This document shows, one piece after another, positions 1 through 12,753 of a stretch of 64,000 bases of DNA. Origin of the DNA: Atrina japonica. Lineage: Eukaryota > Mollusca > Bivalvia > Pterioida > Pinnidae. Under the pieces are notes generated by a model. The model ran no database searches. It saw only the letters and a program-made list of their open reading frames with translations, and was not told where the DNA came from. The stretch is taken from the NCBI GenBank assembly GCA_030159075.1, contig BROG01000444.1:416001-480000 (forward strand), given 5' to 3'. Made by a program: the position numbers and the translations under genes. Numbering within the stretch: the first letter of the stretch is position 1; each line of letters starts with the position of its first letter.

Positions 1-1751
1 AATGAGTTAGATTCCAGCCATTTTAGTGTTTCCTCGCACTTATTTAACACGCTCTCTTTGTCCGACTGGGGAATTTTGTCACCGGCCTCGTTGACCGCCA
101 TTCTGACACTGAAAACGTAATTTTCCAGCTGATTTCTGGCCGTCACGCGTTCGCGTTGTTTGTTATCCTCCTCTTTGTATTTTTCGCCCTCAGCCACCAT
201 TCGGTCTATTTCCGCTTTACTTAATCGCCCTTTGTCGTTTGTTATTGTTATTTTGTTTGATTTTCCAGTACTCTTGTCCTCAGCCGACACGTTTAATATT
301 CCGTTAGCGTCAATATCGAAAGTTACTTCGATCTGAGGTACTCCACGTGGAGCTGGCGGGATACCATTTAGGTCGAAACGACCCAGAAGGTTGTTATCTT
401 TCGTCATGGCACGTTCACCTTCATACACCTGAATGTGTACACCCGGTTGATTGTCTGAATATGTTGTGAACACTTTACCAGTTTTACAGGGTATGCGACT
501 GTTTCTGTCAATCAAATTTGTCATGACGCCACCAGCAGTTTCGATACCCAATGATAACGGAGCCACGTCCACAAGCAATACGTCTTTGATTGACTCACTG
601 GTGTCTCCTGTCAAAATGGCGGCTTGCACCGCTGCGCCATACGCTACAGCCTCGTCTGGATTGATGGATTTATTTAAATCTCTTCCACACATGAAATCTT
701 GAAGCAGTTTTTGTATTTTTGGAATTCTTGTAGATCCACCGACAAGAACAACGTCGTGTATTTTAGATTTATCTAGTTTGGCATCCCGAAGAGCACGTTC
801 GACTGGCTCCATCGTGTTTCGGAACATATCGGAGCAAAGTTCCTCAAATCTTGCCCTTGAAATTTTTGTATAGTAATCGATCCCTTCAAACAACGAATCA
901 ATTTCAATGCTTGCTTCTGAGCTGCTAGAGAGGGTACGTTTCGCTCGTTCGCATGCGGTTCTAAGACGGCGAAGCGCTCTATTATTTTTCGATAAATCTT
1001 TATTATGTTTTCTTTTAAACTCCTGCACGAAAAAATTCACCATACGATTATCGAAATCCTCGCCTCCGAGGTGGGTATCCCCGGCAGTTGAGCGAACTTC
1101 AAACATTGAACCCTGGTCGATGGTCAAGATGGACACATCAAATGTACCTCCGCCCAAATCATAAATAAGTACATTTTTCTCTCCTGATAAATTTTTGTCC
1201 AAACCATATGCCAAAGCGGCTGCCGTTGGTTCGTTGATAATTCTTAGAACATTCAAGCCGGTAATAGCACCAGCATCCTTTGTAGCTTGGCGCTGAGAAT
1301 CGTTAAAGTAAGCCGGTACTGTGATCACTGTATCTTTGATCTTACAGCCCAGGTAAGCTTCCGCTGTTTCCCGCATTTTATTCAAAACCATTGAACTTAT
1401 TTCTTCGGGACTGAATATTTTTGTTTCTGCTTTGTATTCCACTTGTATTAATGGCTTGCCTCCCTTGTTTATCACCTTAAAGGGCCAATGTTTCATGTCA
1501 TTTTGCACCGACAGATCGTCAAACTTCCTTCCGATCAAACGTTTGGCGTCAAACACGGTGTTCTGTGAGTTCATTGCGACTTGGTTTTTTGCCGCGTCAC
1601 CTATTAATCTCTCCGTATCTGTGAATGCAACATAACTCGGCGTTGTTCTATTCCCTTGGTCGTTTGCGATTATTTCTACTTTTCCATTTTGGAAAACTGC
1701 GACACAAGAATAAGTTGTTCCGAGGTCGATTCCGATCGCCGGTGCAACCAT
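1..1751 (-). CDS. HSP70: Cytosolic heat shock protein 70 (N-terminal 583 residues; truncated by window edge)
   Basis: ATP-dependent chaperone that binds exposed hydrophobic segments of client proteins in the cytosol or nucleus. Reading the minus strand from the ATG at 1749-1751 gives an uninterrupted frame to the window edge, with no introns, as is usual for stress-inducible HSP70 genes. All three family signatures are visible: IDLGTTYSC at residues 8-16, the phosphate loop [12 protein letters not shown] near residue 200, and [14 protein letters not shown] near residue 337. The linker [14 protein letters not shown] and most of the substrate-binding domain follow. Compared with the usual ~640 residues, only the last ~60 (end of the lid and the C-terminal tail) lie outside the window. 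There is no signal peptide or KDEL information, so a cytosolic form is inferred from the N-terminus. It is divergently oriented to DNAAF6, with 1.6 kb between the start codons. Confidence 0.97.
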   Translation of the reverse strand, partial: MVAPAIGIDLGTTYSCVAVFQNGKVEIIANDQGNRTTPSYVAFTDTERLIGDAAKNQVAMNSQNTVFDAKRLIGRKFDDLSVQNDMKHWPFKVINKGGKPLIQVEYKAETKIFSPEEISSMVLNKMRETAEAYLGCKIKDTVITVPAYFNDSQRQATKDAGAITGLNVLRIINEPTAAALAYGLDKNLSGEKNVLIYDLGGGTFDVSILTIDQGSMFEVRSTAGDTHLGGEDFDNRMVNFFVQEFKRKHNKDLSKNNRALRRLRTACERAKRTLSSSSEASIEIDSLFEGIDYYTKISRARFEELCSDMFRNTMEPVERALRDAKLDKSKIHDVVLVGGSTRIPKIQKLLQDFMCGRDLNKSINPDEAVAYGAAVQAAILTGDTSESIKDVLLVDVAPLSLGIETAGGVMTNLIDRNSRIPCKTGKVFTTYSDNQPGVHIQVYEGERAMTKDNNLLGRFDLNGIPPAPRGVPQIEVTFDIDANGILNVSAEDKSTGKSNKITITNDKGRLSKAEIDRMVAEGEKYKEEDNKQRERVTARNQLENYVFSVRMAVNEAGDKIPQSDKESVLNKCEETLKWLESNS

Positions 1752-1989
1752 GCTTAACACGTTGAAAAGGTTTAACAAGTTTGGTCAATAAATTCCCCCT
1801 CAATAAATGTGCTTTATATGTATAGGCAGGCCTACTGTTTCTTAAAATGCTGTTGATTGTTCAACTGCGAGTGTGGAAACTGTATGAACAGCAGATAGCG
1901 ACTACTATTTATCTTTCTGTGTACACCTACACGAGTTAATTCCGTGCCAAAGGCAAAACATATTATGTACGACTAGATGAGTTATGCTT

Positions 1990-2020
1990 TTCTCGAACAG
2001 TCTGCTTCAATTTATTTATA
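1990..2020 (-). promoter_or_regulatory. Putative HSP70 core promoter: TATA box and an imperfect heat shock element
   Basis: On the minus strand TATAAATA lies at 2013-2020, about 262 bp before the HSP70 ATG. It would place transcription start near 1985-1990 and give a 5' leader of ~235 nt, a normal length for inducible HSP70. At 1990-2002 the plus strand reads TTCTCGAACAGTC, which fits TTCnnGAAnnTTC with one mismatch. A second two-unit match (TTCATGAA) lies at 2086-2093. The first HSE lies between the TATA box and the inferred start rather than upstream, so its role is uncertain. Confidence 0.4.
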
Positions 2021-2099
2021 CCACAGACGACGCACGTGGATTTGTTTTGATGCTTGGGGAGTAATCAATGTTTGTTTACCTTGTTTTCATGAATAACTC

Positions 2100-3393
2100 G
2101 ATTTACATATTTGAATGTAAATATATTTAATTAACTAGTTTATATGTTTGGAGAAAAACATTGTTGAAACTGCAAAGTACATGTTAAATATCAGAATATT
2201 TGTATGATATCAAGATGATACCGTACTAATAGTAAACTGACTAATGATTGATCCCTTAAATGCGACAGTGCGCATGTCATGTAAACACAAGGAAACTAAC
2301 ACACACATGTGAAAACTTGCCAAAATAATCGAAACAATTTTAGGAGGTATGTACTTTTTGAAGTTTCTAGATAATTCTTGAATAGATGTTTAATTAGTAA
2401 TGACCTATTTTAAACAGTAGAATGTACGAGCAAATTACTACTGTCGGGAGCGCCTTTTAGTCCAGAAAGATTTCTGTTTTCGTTGTGTTTATTTTGTTGT
2501 GGAGTTGAGTGATTTTTTTCTCATCACTTATGCCGGCGCCGGTTGTATAGGATTGAAAAACTTAAATAATTTAGTATAAAACGTAAGGATGGGAGTTTTT
2601 ATTTTTAAACAAAGTATGATAACAAAACAGAATCACAAAAGGGATTTTATGACTGAAAGTCAAAGTTTGTAGGCCTTTATTATTTATAAACTTCTTTCCA
2701 ATATTTTAACTACTAGGCTTCACCCATTTACTCTAATTAAGTATCTGCATGTTATGATCTTTTCTTTTGCACTGGACCAGTCAATTAATAGTATTATGGT
2801 ATTTGGGGTGAAATAATTGGACAAATAACAATATAATTTTACTGTCCTGTTGTAATTTACTCCAACATGTATCTAAAAAGAATGAATAAAATAAAATTCT
2901 TGGTATGAGTATTTTAAAAATCTCATATTGATGAAATCTGTATAAGAAAGAAGAAAAAGAGTTATCGGGACTTGTTACATGTATGTAGGCCCAGTATAAC
3001 TTGATTAACTTGATTAGTTGAGCATCCACGTAAAGAAAGAGAAAGGGGTGTGGTGGGGAGGTAAATTTCAGTCTGGTGGTTCCTATTTTTTAAAACAAAC
3101 ATGAAGTTATAAATCTATATACCCCTAGGCCTACAAAACAAGGAATTTAGACCCCTTTGTGAAAATTGAGTTCTGAAATACATTTAAATAAACAATACAA
3201 TTACAAAGGTATACATTTATGTTTTCTTCTTAACATTGTGATTGAGTCATTAAACACTTGAAGAATGAATTTCACGACATTAGCTGTCCAGTTTGGAAAC
3301 TTCACAACGTTAACTTTGTAATTTAGAACTGGATATCATTAGCTTCTTAGCACAACTTAACTTTCCAGTTTCAGGTCAAACACAAGAACCAAG
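2100..3393. other. Intergenic / 5' region between HSP70 and DNAAF6
   Basis: AT-rich DNA without a convincing reading frame. It must contain the promoter and any non-coding 5' exon of DNAAF6. A pyrimidine-rich tract ending in TTTCAG at 3369-3374 could be a splice acceptor 19 bp before the DNAAF6 ATG, which would imply an upstream non-coding exon, but I could not identify that exon. Confidence 0.4.
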
Positions 3394-6300
3394 ATGGAGT
3401 TTTCCATACAGGCAGTAAATGCACTCAAAGACATGCTGATAACAAAGGAGGAAGGTGTTGATTCTGACAGTGATATAGACGATACGGTAAATTTTCTTGT
3501 AGATAGACAGCTCAGTCAGTCAGTGCTTTCTGGCAAGTCGATGTCATATGTTTCATTTTCAACTTTGTGTAATGCCTTGGACTGTTTTTGTTCTAATTAG
3601 GTTTCTACTTCATAATTAACAAACTTCAGCCAAACGTTGGAGGCCATTTGGTTTCTTTGATAGTTGTCCTGCCAAGAATTTTTCACTTACATGTACATGT
3701 ATATAAAAAAAAAGCTATATGGGGATGTCACTAGCTTTAGGTGAAATGCTACAATTAAATGAATTATAGCTTGTGGTCCTAAAGACTGATGCCAATGCAG
3801 TGGAAATTCTTTTACATACAATGCCTTCCTTGACATGGGGCCTCAGTTCTAAATATCATCTGAAAGTCTTTCACTTTGTATGCTTATTGCTTGGGGAAGA
3901 TGCAGTCACTCACATTTTATACAAATATCAAGAATTGAACCCAGTTCCTTCTGCATTTGAGTTGAACACCAGTAAAAGAGGTCTAAAACTTTGTAACAAA
4001 TTAGCCAAGTAAAGATCATTGGTCATTTGCATGTTGGAAACTTTTCCACTTTGTCAAGTATCTGTTCAGTTTGGTTTGAACCTACACCGACTGAGGTGAA
4101 AGGTGTCCTGGTATGATTCTCCAAGTACTAATGAAATTGAAGACATTTTGATTAAATCTTTGTATATCAGTCACGATACATGTATATATACATGTACAAG
4201 GTGGATGGCTTAGTAGTAAAGGTAAATTTAAATTATCGTCATGATTTTATGAGTTTCAAAAAGTAATTGTATACTGTGTGTTCTTTTTAACAGGGGTGAA
4301 CTCTAGGAAATACTGTGTGTTTGTTTTTATAGTACATGTAGGCCTAATGGCACATGTAATTACTCATTACTTCTCCTTTGCATTTTCAGCCAGCTTCTTC
4401 AGTCTCCAAATTAGGACCAGGTAATATAGGACCAGCTAAACGTAAACAGGATGAGAAATCAACTAAAGGTATGGGCATAGAGAGTTTGTAATTATGTAAA
4501 ATAAAATCACAGATATGACATGTACATGCTTGTTTATACATGTATTAAATAATAACAATATAGTCACTGTTAATAAAATATACATTTCTTCAGGTTTATT
4601 TTGTTTTATATGCCTTGTAGGGTAATGTCCAGTGTTTTTGCTAATTTTTGTTTAGATGTTGTGTTTTTTCCACAACACTCAACAGATTTTCAGTTATGCG
4701 GTGGTGGCAAGTTTTTATTGGTGGGGGAGAGAACCAAGTTACTGTGTATCTTGTGGAGAGACCACCAACTTTCTGGATGTAAACTGGCAAACTTTCTCAC
4801 AATGTCAACTTAGGTTACAGCAGGGCTCGTATACCAGGGTTATTAGAGGCAAGAAATTAAATGGTGTAAAGCCTCATCCTCTAACCTCTCGGCCATGGAG
4901 CCCCCCCACTTAACTCATCAACCCCTGACAAACAATGGACTTTTCTGTAAATCAACTACTTAGACCAGTCCAAATGTGTCTTTAGGGGTGAATGACATCA
5001 ACAACTGTAGCAGACATGCTTTCATTTCAATCCAATAGTGAACTGCTGTCGATTTCATGTGGAAATTGATCTTTAATTTTCTGTGGCAGTTGTGCATGCC
5101 CAATACATTACAGAACATGCAGAAGGACTTAGTTTGATATTGTTCTACATTACAACAAAAATTCTAAATTGATATGATGTTATCACCTGCTATCAATGAA
5201 GACATTTTCCCCCACTTTGGACAGGTGTATCTACTATTTGATCAGGTTAGAATTTTTCTGGCCACATTGTAGGATATAGTCTATATATCAATTAATACAA
5301 TATTTCTCTAGAACTAAACATTTTCAAAGACACATTAGTACTCCTTCATTTTGTAGTAGGGGAGACATTTGATTTAGCTGTGCTAAAGCAAGACAATTTC
5401 TCGTTGTACTCGTAAATTGATTTAGTAAGCAGATACATTGTGCTAAACATTGAAGAATATCACCCTTCAGGTTGAAATTTTCTGTATTACCCCTAAAGAT
5501 GGAATCAATACTATTTATCTATGATTTTCATGTATTTCCTAAAAGTTAATATTTTTTAAGAAATTAAACATTGAACACCAGGGTTACTGACTACAGTGAT
5601 ACTTCATTGTCTAGTTAAATTTTTTTTTTTTTTTTTGACATTTAAAATCATATGCATACTGCTTTTAAATATTGTTAGGCTATTGTACTATTTATTTTTA
5701 TTTTTACTCATTTCACATTTTTTTATACAGATAAGGAAAAGAATACTAAAGATATTTGGGATCAAGAAGAAATCCCAGAGGGATCTGAGTATGATAATAC
5801 GCATGATCCCAGACCACAGCCAGAGTAAGTATACTTACAGATGGGACAAGATCCCAACTTGGGATAGATCTGGTTAGGATCAATGATGAGTCTAACTTCC
5901 AGGCCTTCAACCGGCCCTATATTTCCTATAATTCCTATAATATCCCTATCTTTTTGGGAGTACCCTATAATCCCTATATTTTAGCCCAAAAAAGCCCATT
6001 TCCCTATATTATCCCTAAAAAGAGAAAATAATATGTCGGAAATTGAAAAATGACACTTTTTTCTCAAAACAGGCATGTGTCGGTCTACAGGTATGTAGGT
6101 ACGTGTCTTAAATATAATGAAGTCATCCAGTGCTTTTTTTAAATATCTTATTTTCTTATCATTTCATGTGACACACAACATTCAAGTCTTTATGATGATT
6201 GACTTCAACAACAAGATACCAAAACAGCTTTGAAGATCTTATGTGTGCCTTTACAGTTATAAAAACCAAGGTTCCCAAGTCTTGGTTAGCTAAGGTCTAT

Positions 6301-9300
6301 CAGAGCTGCCTTGGTGTCCCAGTTGGTGCAGTACAGTCATCAGAAGACTTCAGTTAAGTGTACATGCCTCAAAAATGTAATTTGGTAAGAGTTTGTATAT
6401 TAATCTTAATCAAGGTATGTATATTTTCAATAGATATCAATTAGATTTAAGGAAAATGACCCTATAATCCCCCTATAATTTGTCAAAACTGCCCTATAAA
6501 GCCCTATTTTTCAAGAATTTTAGCCCTATTGAAAGCCCTATTTTCTTACCAAAACCCACTTGAAGGCCTGAACTTCATTGAGTCAAATTTCTCGATGTTT
6601 TGAACTATTCACAAAGTCCCAAATTATTTTTTTATTTAACATTACTTAAAAATATTGTAAAATTCAAACTGTTATGAGTCAAATTTCTCGATGTTTTGAA
6701 TAAAATTTAGGCCCATTTCTATAAAAACAACAAAAATTCCTATATATATTTTAAAGTCAAAATTTACATGTGTACAACATTGACCCATGATAATTCTTCT
6801 CCTCATAAGAATCAATGTTTTAATTTCATACAAATTAAGTTAAATTTAGCACTAATTATAATTCATAATGACTGTACATGTCTTAAATGGTTTCAAAGCA
6901 GTTATATACACCTTATAGAAAAATGTGAAACTAAAAATGTATGGTTCTCAGTTACCACCCATGAGTCGAAGTCTCGAAGCTTCGAACCTTGAAGTTTGAC
7001 TCATCGATTGTTTGTTTGTGTACCAGAGACAAGACCACTCTCACTTTGCTTATTCTCCCATATGTTTGCCTAGGGTTTTAAGTGACGCTTGACATGAGGC
7101 TTACAGTAGATGAGTGATGTTGTTGCTTTTAAGTCTTTTGCTCTAGCCATTCAGCCCCTCCCCCACCCCCCACCAAAAAAAGAAAAAGAAAAGAAAAAAA
7201 GACTTACATAGGAATCAACAAGAAGATTTTATAACTGTTGAAGGCAGATCAGGACAATGCTCATGAAGGTAATTTTTACAAAGAAACCAAATAAACAGGA
7301 TATTTGACAGTTGTTTTTGAATAACATGTTCATTACATCGAGTGAGACAGGAGAATACATATTTAACATGAGTGCTACACACTCATGTTAAATAAGTATT
7401 CTCCTGTCTCACTCGATGTAATAACCCTTACAGAAATATCAAGGTTTTGGCCAATTTGCTGCAAGTTTGCGGTACACAGTGTGCCACAAGGAATGGGGCC
7501 AAATTTTGACCCCTTGGATACTATAGATAAAGCCCTGGGACAGCAAAAAACATTCTTTATGACCAGGTGGTCTTTATACACAGCTGTTCATTAAAGCAGG
7601 TTAACTGCTTGTAGAAAAACATTATTTCGGCAAACTTTGCTAGAAATATATTTTGAGTATCATAATTTTTGAAAAATGAGTTTGATAAATGGGAAGTCAG
7701 TTTTGGATTAAATGAGTCAGTTTGTCAGTGTGTTTTTGTTTTTGTTTTTGTTTTTGCTGAAACATTATGTTGAACTTGAGTTGTGACATTATCTTTTAAA
7801 TTTTTTACCAGATATGACATTGTGTTCAAGCAAGCTGTTACTTCGGAGGACATGTTTTTACAGATGGGGAACAAAAACCCTGCAACATCAAGTTGTGAAG
7901 ACATGGTGGTAAGTATTTTTGTACACCCCTGTGTATCCAGTACCTTATACACGTTATGGCAACTCATTGAATGGTTTATTGTCCCTTACGACAAAATGTC
8001 AAAGGGCATATTGTACCCTTGTCTGTCTGTCCATCCATTTGTTAGTTCATCCATCTGGATATAGATACATGGTTTATCATGGCTATCTCCTATTACAATT
8101 TTGGAGCTACGTGTTTGATATTTTGTAGGATGTTTATACACATAATGGATGTGTGCATGTCCACCGGATTTTGATTTTTTTCAAATACATGTATTCCCAA
8201 AATACCAGGTATTTGGACTCAGTCATTCCATCATTTGGTGTCCGTTGTCCATTGTCCATCGTCGTAAACTTTTTAAACAATTTTCTCCTCTGAAACCACC
8301 AGGCCCTATAGAACCAAACTTGGCCACACACATCCTTCGGGTGTGTAAATTCAAAATTGTATCTGGTATGCTTGTCGACCATCCAGCATGGACGCTATAG
8401 CTATAAATAGAACATAGGGTAAAATTGCTGTTTTTGGCTAATAGCTCAAAAACGAAACAAAACATGTAAAACTTAATTCACCAAAAGTGATCGCCAGGAC
8501 ATGATCTATCTACCCTGAAAATTTCGGATGAGTCAATGTTGAATTTTAATGATTTTTTGAGTTTTTGGCAAATAGCTCAATAACCAAAAAAAACCGTCAA
8601 AACTAATTCACCAGAAATGATCTGCAGGACAAGATCTATCTACCCTGAAAATTTTGGATGAGTCGGATGACCTGATTTTGTGTTATTGCTCCTGAAATGT
8701 TGATTTTTAATGATTTTCAGATTTTTTCACTATTTTTCCTAAAATGGTACAAAATGAATCAAAACTAGCTGGCCAAAAATGATTAGCAGGACAGGATCTA
8801 CCTCTGTTAAACATTTTGGAAAAATCTAATATATTGATTTTGAGTTATGGCCCCTGAAATGTTGAATTTTTAGCTTTTTTTTTTATAGTTTTCGGATATT
8901 ATCTCCAAAACTATAATAGCTAGCTATGTAAATAGGTGGATTGGAACCATACTGTACACAAATGATCCCCATGTACCCTAGATATGCCTTTTGGGTACTA
9001 AGGCCTGTCTGACCTATTTTCTGGAAACTAGGTCACAGTTACTGAAAATTGTTCACATTTCATTTCCGGAGCAGAAATCCTAAACTGCTAGGGGGATTGG
9101 AATCATACTTCACACAAATGATCATCATGTGCCCTAAATGTGCCTTTTGGGATACTAAGGCCTGTTTGACCTACTTTCTGGAAACTAAGTCACAGTTACT
9201 GAAAATCGTTTCCAGAGCAGAAATCCTAGACTACTGGGTGGATTGGAACCATACTTCACAACTATAATAGCTAGCTATATAAATGGGTGGATTGGAACCA

Positions 9301-12300
9301 TACTATACACAAATGATCCCCATGTACCCTAGATGTGCCTTTTGGGTACTAAGGCCTGTTTGACCTATTTTCTGGAAACTAGGTCACAGTTACGGAAAAT
9401 TGTTCACATTTTTTTCCGGAGCAGAAATCCTAAACTGCTAGGCAGATTGGAACCATACTTCACACAAATGATCATCATGTGCCTTTTGTGGTACTAAGTC
9501 CTGTCTGACCTACTTTCTGGAAACTAAATCACAGTTACTGAAAATCGTTTCTGGGGCAGAACTTCTAAACTACTGGGTGGATTGGATCCATACTTCATAC
9601 AAATGATCCTCATGTGCTCTAGATGTGCCTTTTGTGGTACTAAGGCTTGTCTGACCTACTTTCTGGAAACTAAATCACAGTTACTGAAAATCGTTTCTGG
9701 GGCAGAACTTCTAAACTACTGGGTGGATATGGTCTGCCTTCACGACCAACTATTTTTTTAGCTCACCTGTCCAAATGCCATGTGAGCTTTTGTCATCACT
9801 TGGGGTCTGTCATCTGTTTGTAAACTTTTACATTTTGATCATCTTCTCTGTCTTCTTTGTCTGATCCACCAAAAAAAAAAATAAATAAAATAAAAAAAAC
9901 ATGGCTGCCAATGCCGGCCATGCCATAGTTTAAAATTGCACCCTATGGGAAAACATAATTTGATCATCTCCACTAAAACTATTGAACCAAGTTGAACGAA
10001 ACTTTACAGGAATGATGCATTTAAGGTCCTTTAGTAAGATTGCTAGGATTTTGCTCATCCACCATAAAACATGGCCATCAGTGCAAAACATGGTTAAACA
10101 TTGAACCCAATGGAAAAACACATTCAGAGATATTCTCGACCTGTAAAACCACCAGGCCAGTTGGAACCAAACTTAGTCACAATAGTATTTAGTTGGTCCC
10201 CTGTAAAAAAAATTGTGTTCAGCAAGTCCACATCCCATCCTAGAAGGTTTCCAACAGATAACATAGTTTTACATAAGATCCTATGGGAAACACATCTGAA
10301 ACTGCTTGCAAATTGTTGCTAAACTTGGTCAGTTTAGTCCAGGTGAGCTATACAAGCTCCTGGGAGCCTCTAGTTTGGTACTAGCAGCATAAAGAGATCA
10401 TGGTTTGTAGATACAGCTTTAGTATTTTGAAGGTTGTACACACAATCATGATAATGGAGGTGTGCATGTCCACAGTATTTTGATGTTTGTCAAATATTCT
10501 CAAAATGTCAGGTAGTTGCACTTGGTCATTTTTTTGGTACTAGCTGCATAAAGAGAACATAGTTTGTCTGGCTGTCTCCTCCTACAGTTTTTGAGCTACA
10601 GCTTTAATAATTTGTAGGTTGTTTTTACACATAATGGAGTGTGCATTTCCACAGGATTTTGATTTTTGTCAAATATTCTCAATATGCCAGGTAGTTGGAC
10701 TTAGTCTTTTTTTGCACTAAAGGTTAGAAAGGGGTTGATATTAGATATTCACAAAAACCAGCAGTTGGACTTCATTTCCTTCTGACTTGCTATATAATTG
10801 AAAACATGGTTTGTACTACTACAGGTTAATGCCCATAATGCATTAGCTTAATTTCTTATGGTCAGGCATCATCATTTGTGTCTTACAGACAGCAAACAAT
10901 TTCAAGTTGTATTTCAACATCACTGGTTGTCAAATATAAAGTACGTGGAACTATACTCATGCATGGGGGGGGTCGTCCATATCTAGTTTTTATGCCCCCG
11001 GCCTGAAAGGTCCACCGGGAGCATCTAGTGTTTGGATCCGCCGTCTGTCTGTTTGTTTGTCTGTCTGTAATTCCATCCCGCTTACATATAAAGTGCAATA
11101 TTTCAAGTTTGGATTGTGATACAGTAACCAAAAATAGACTGTAAGTTCATCTAAGGATTGCTCACACTTCACTGACATCACATGCCCCTGGGGGTGTTGT
11201 GGGGTCAAAATGTAGGACATTGCAATGTTATGCCAGCAAAGAAATTTGTTGGGACCAGGGGTATTTGTGTTTCACAAACACATCTTGGTTTTTCATATTT
11301 TACGTCCTGCTAGGAATTTTTCACTTAATGTGTCTCGCCAACAGTTATAGGTGAAGTGTCACAAATTTTGACCTGTGCTATGGGCGTATTCCGGTGAGGA
11401 TTTTATAGTATGCCAGCTAGACCTCCCATAGCATGGAACATTGATTTTAATGTCTGTTCCAAAAGACCTGCAACATTTATTTCTTAAGCTTTATAGCATT
11501 TCGTGGAAAAAAAGACAATTTAGCTCACCTGTACAAAGTTGAGGGGATCTCTGCTGTTGCCCAAATGTCTGTATGGGTTTAAATTGATTGGTTGAGGTCA
11601 ATGTACTTGTTTTAAATGCTCATATATCAACTAAAATTGTATGGTTGTTGCATTTTATGAATCCTAGAACATGCTTTATTGTGAAAATTGTTTGAGGTAA
11701 ATTTAATGGGAGTGATGTAAAATATGTTGATGTGCATGCAATGAGCTTTGTATTCTTGAATTACTCTATGAAAGTCTTAGGTATGAGCAAAATGTCTTAC
11801 TTTTCAAATAAGTCCCATGGTACATATTTGCCCAGTGATGACAGTTCTTCCAATTTTGATTGATTTATCATGCTTTTTACTCCAAATTAAACAGAGTTAC
11901 AATTTTCAACAAAAAGTTTTGAAAATCTATTCATTTTTTCCTATTTACACACATGTATTTTGCATTGGGAATGGGGCTGAACATTGTCCCCACCCCCTGG
12001 AACCTACATAAAAGGCTCTGGTCTTTAAAGTCTCAGATTCCTGTTATATGCTAGATTAGCATCTTTGATGTGTAGATATTTTTTTGTCGCACTTAAGGTC
12101 ATCTGAGTTACTAAGGTGATTTATTGTGATGATTACAACACCTTGTGTGTTGATATGTGACGTGCATTGTGTCAAATGTTGGACATCTTAAACTTCTATG
12201 TTTAAAAATATATGCTGATTCTCTTCAAATTTGTATATAGCTTCTCAGGGGTATAAGAAGTTGTAAATTTCATGGCTCCTAGGTCAACATTTTCGTATAT

Positions 12301-12701
12301 AGTCCTACTTTGAAACTTAACTGATTGATTTACCCTTATACATCTCTGTTTTGTCTTTTCTTTTTGGAGGGGGTGTCTGTCTAGATCTATGGTTGATGTT
12401 TTTAAGATTTCAATTCTGTTCTAAGACAATAGTTCCATGATTCTGGCCATGAATTCAGGAATGTTAAAATAAATTTTCTTACTTGTGATTTTTATTGATG
12501 CTCCACAAAAAATCTATTTCAAATATGTTTTGCTTGTAGGTGAAAATTAAGTTACCCGGAACAAAAGCAGCAGATCTGACACTGGATGTTAAAAGTAAAT
12601 TTTTAGATCTCAGGACTCCAAAATAGTAAGTAGACATATAACTTAAAAAGAAGTTTGATAACACCTACTATAAAGTTACTTTTGGAAAGAAAGATAACTC
12701 T

Positions 12702-12753
<52 letters not shown>

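Noticed and set aside
3773..4012. 79-codon open frame in DNAAF6 intron 1
   Set aside because: No family recognised, no splice sites fitting the DNAAF6 frame, and DNAAF6 is complete without it.
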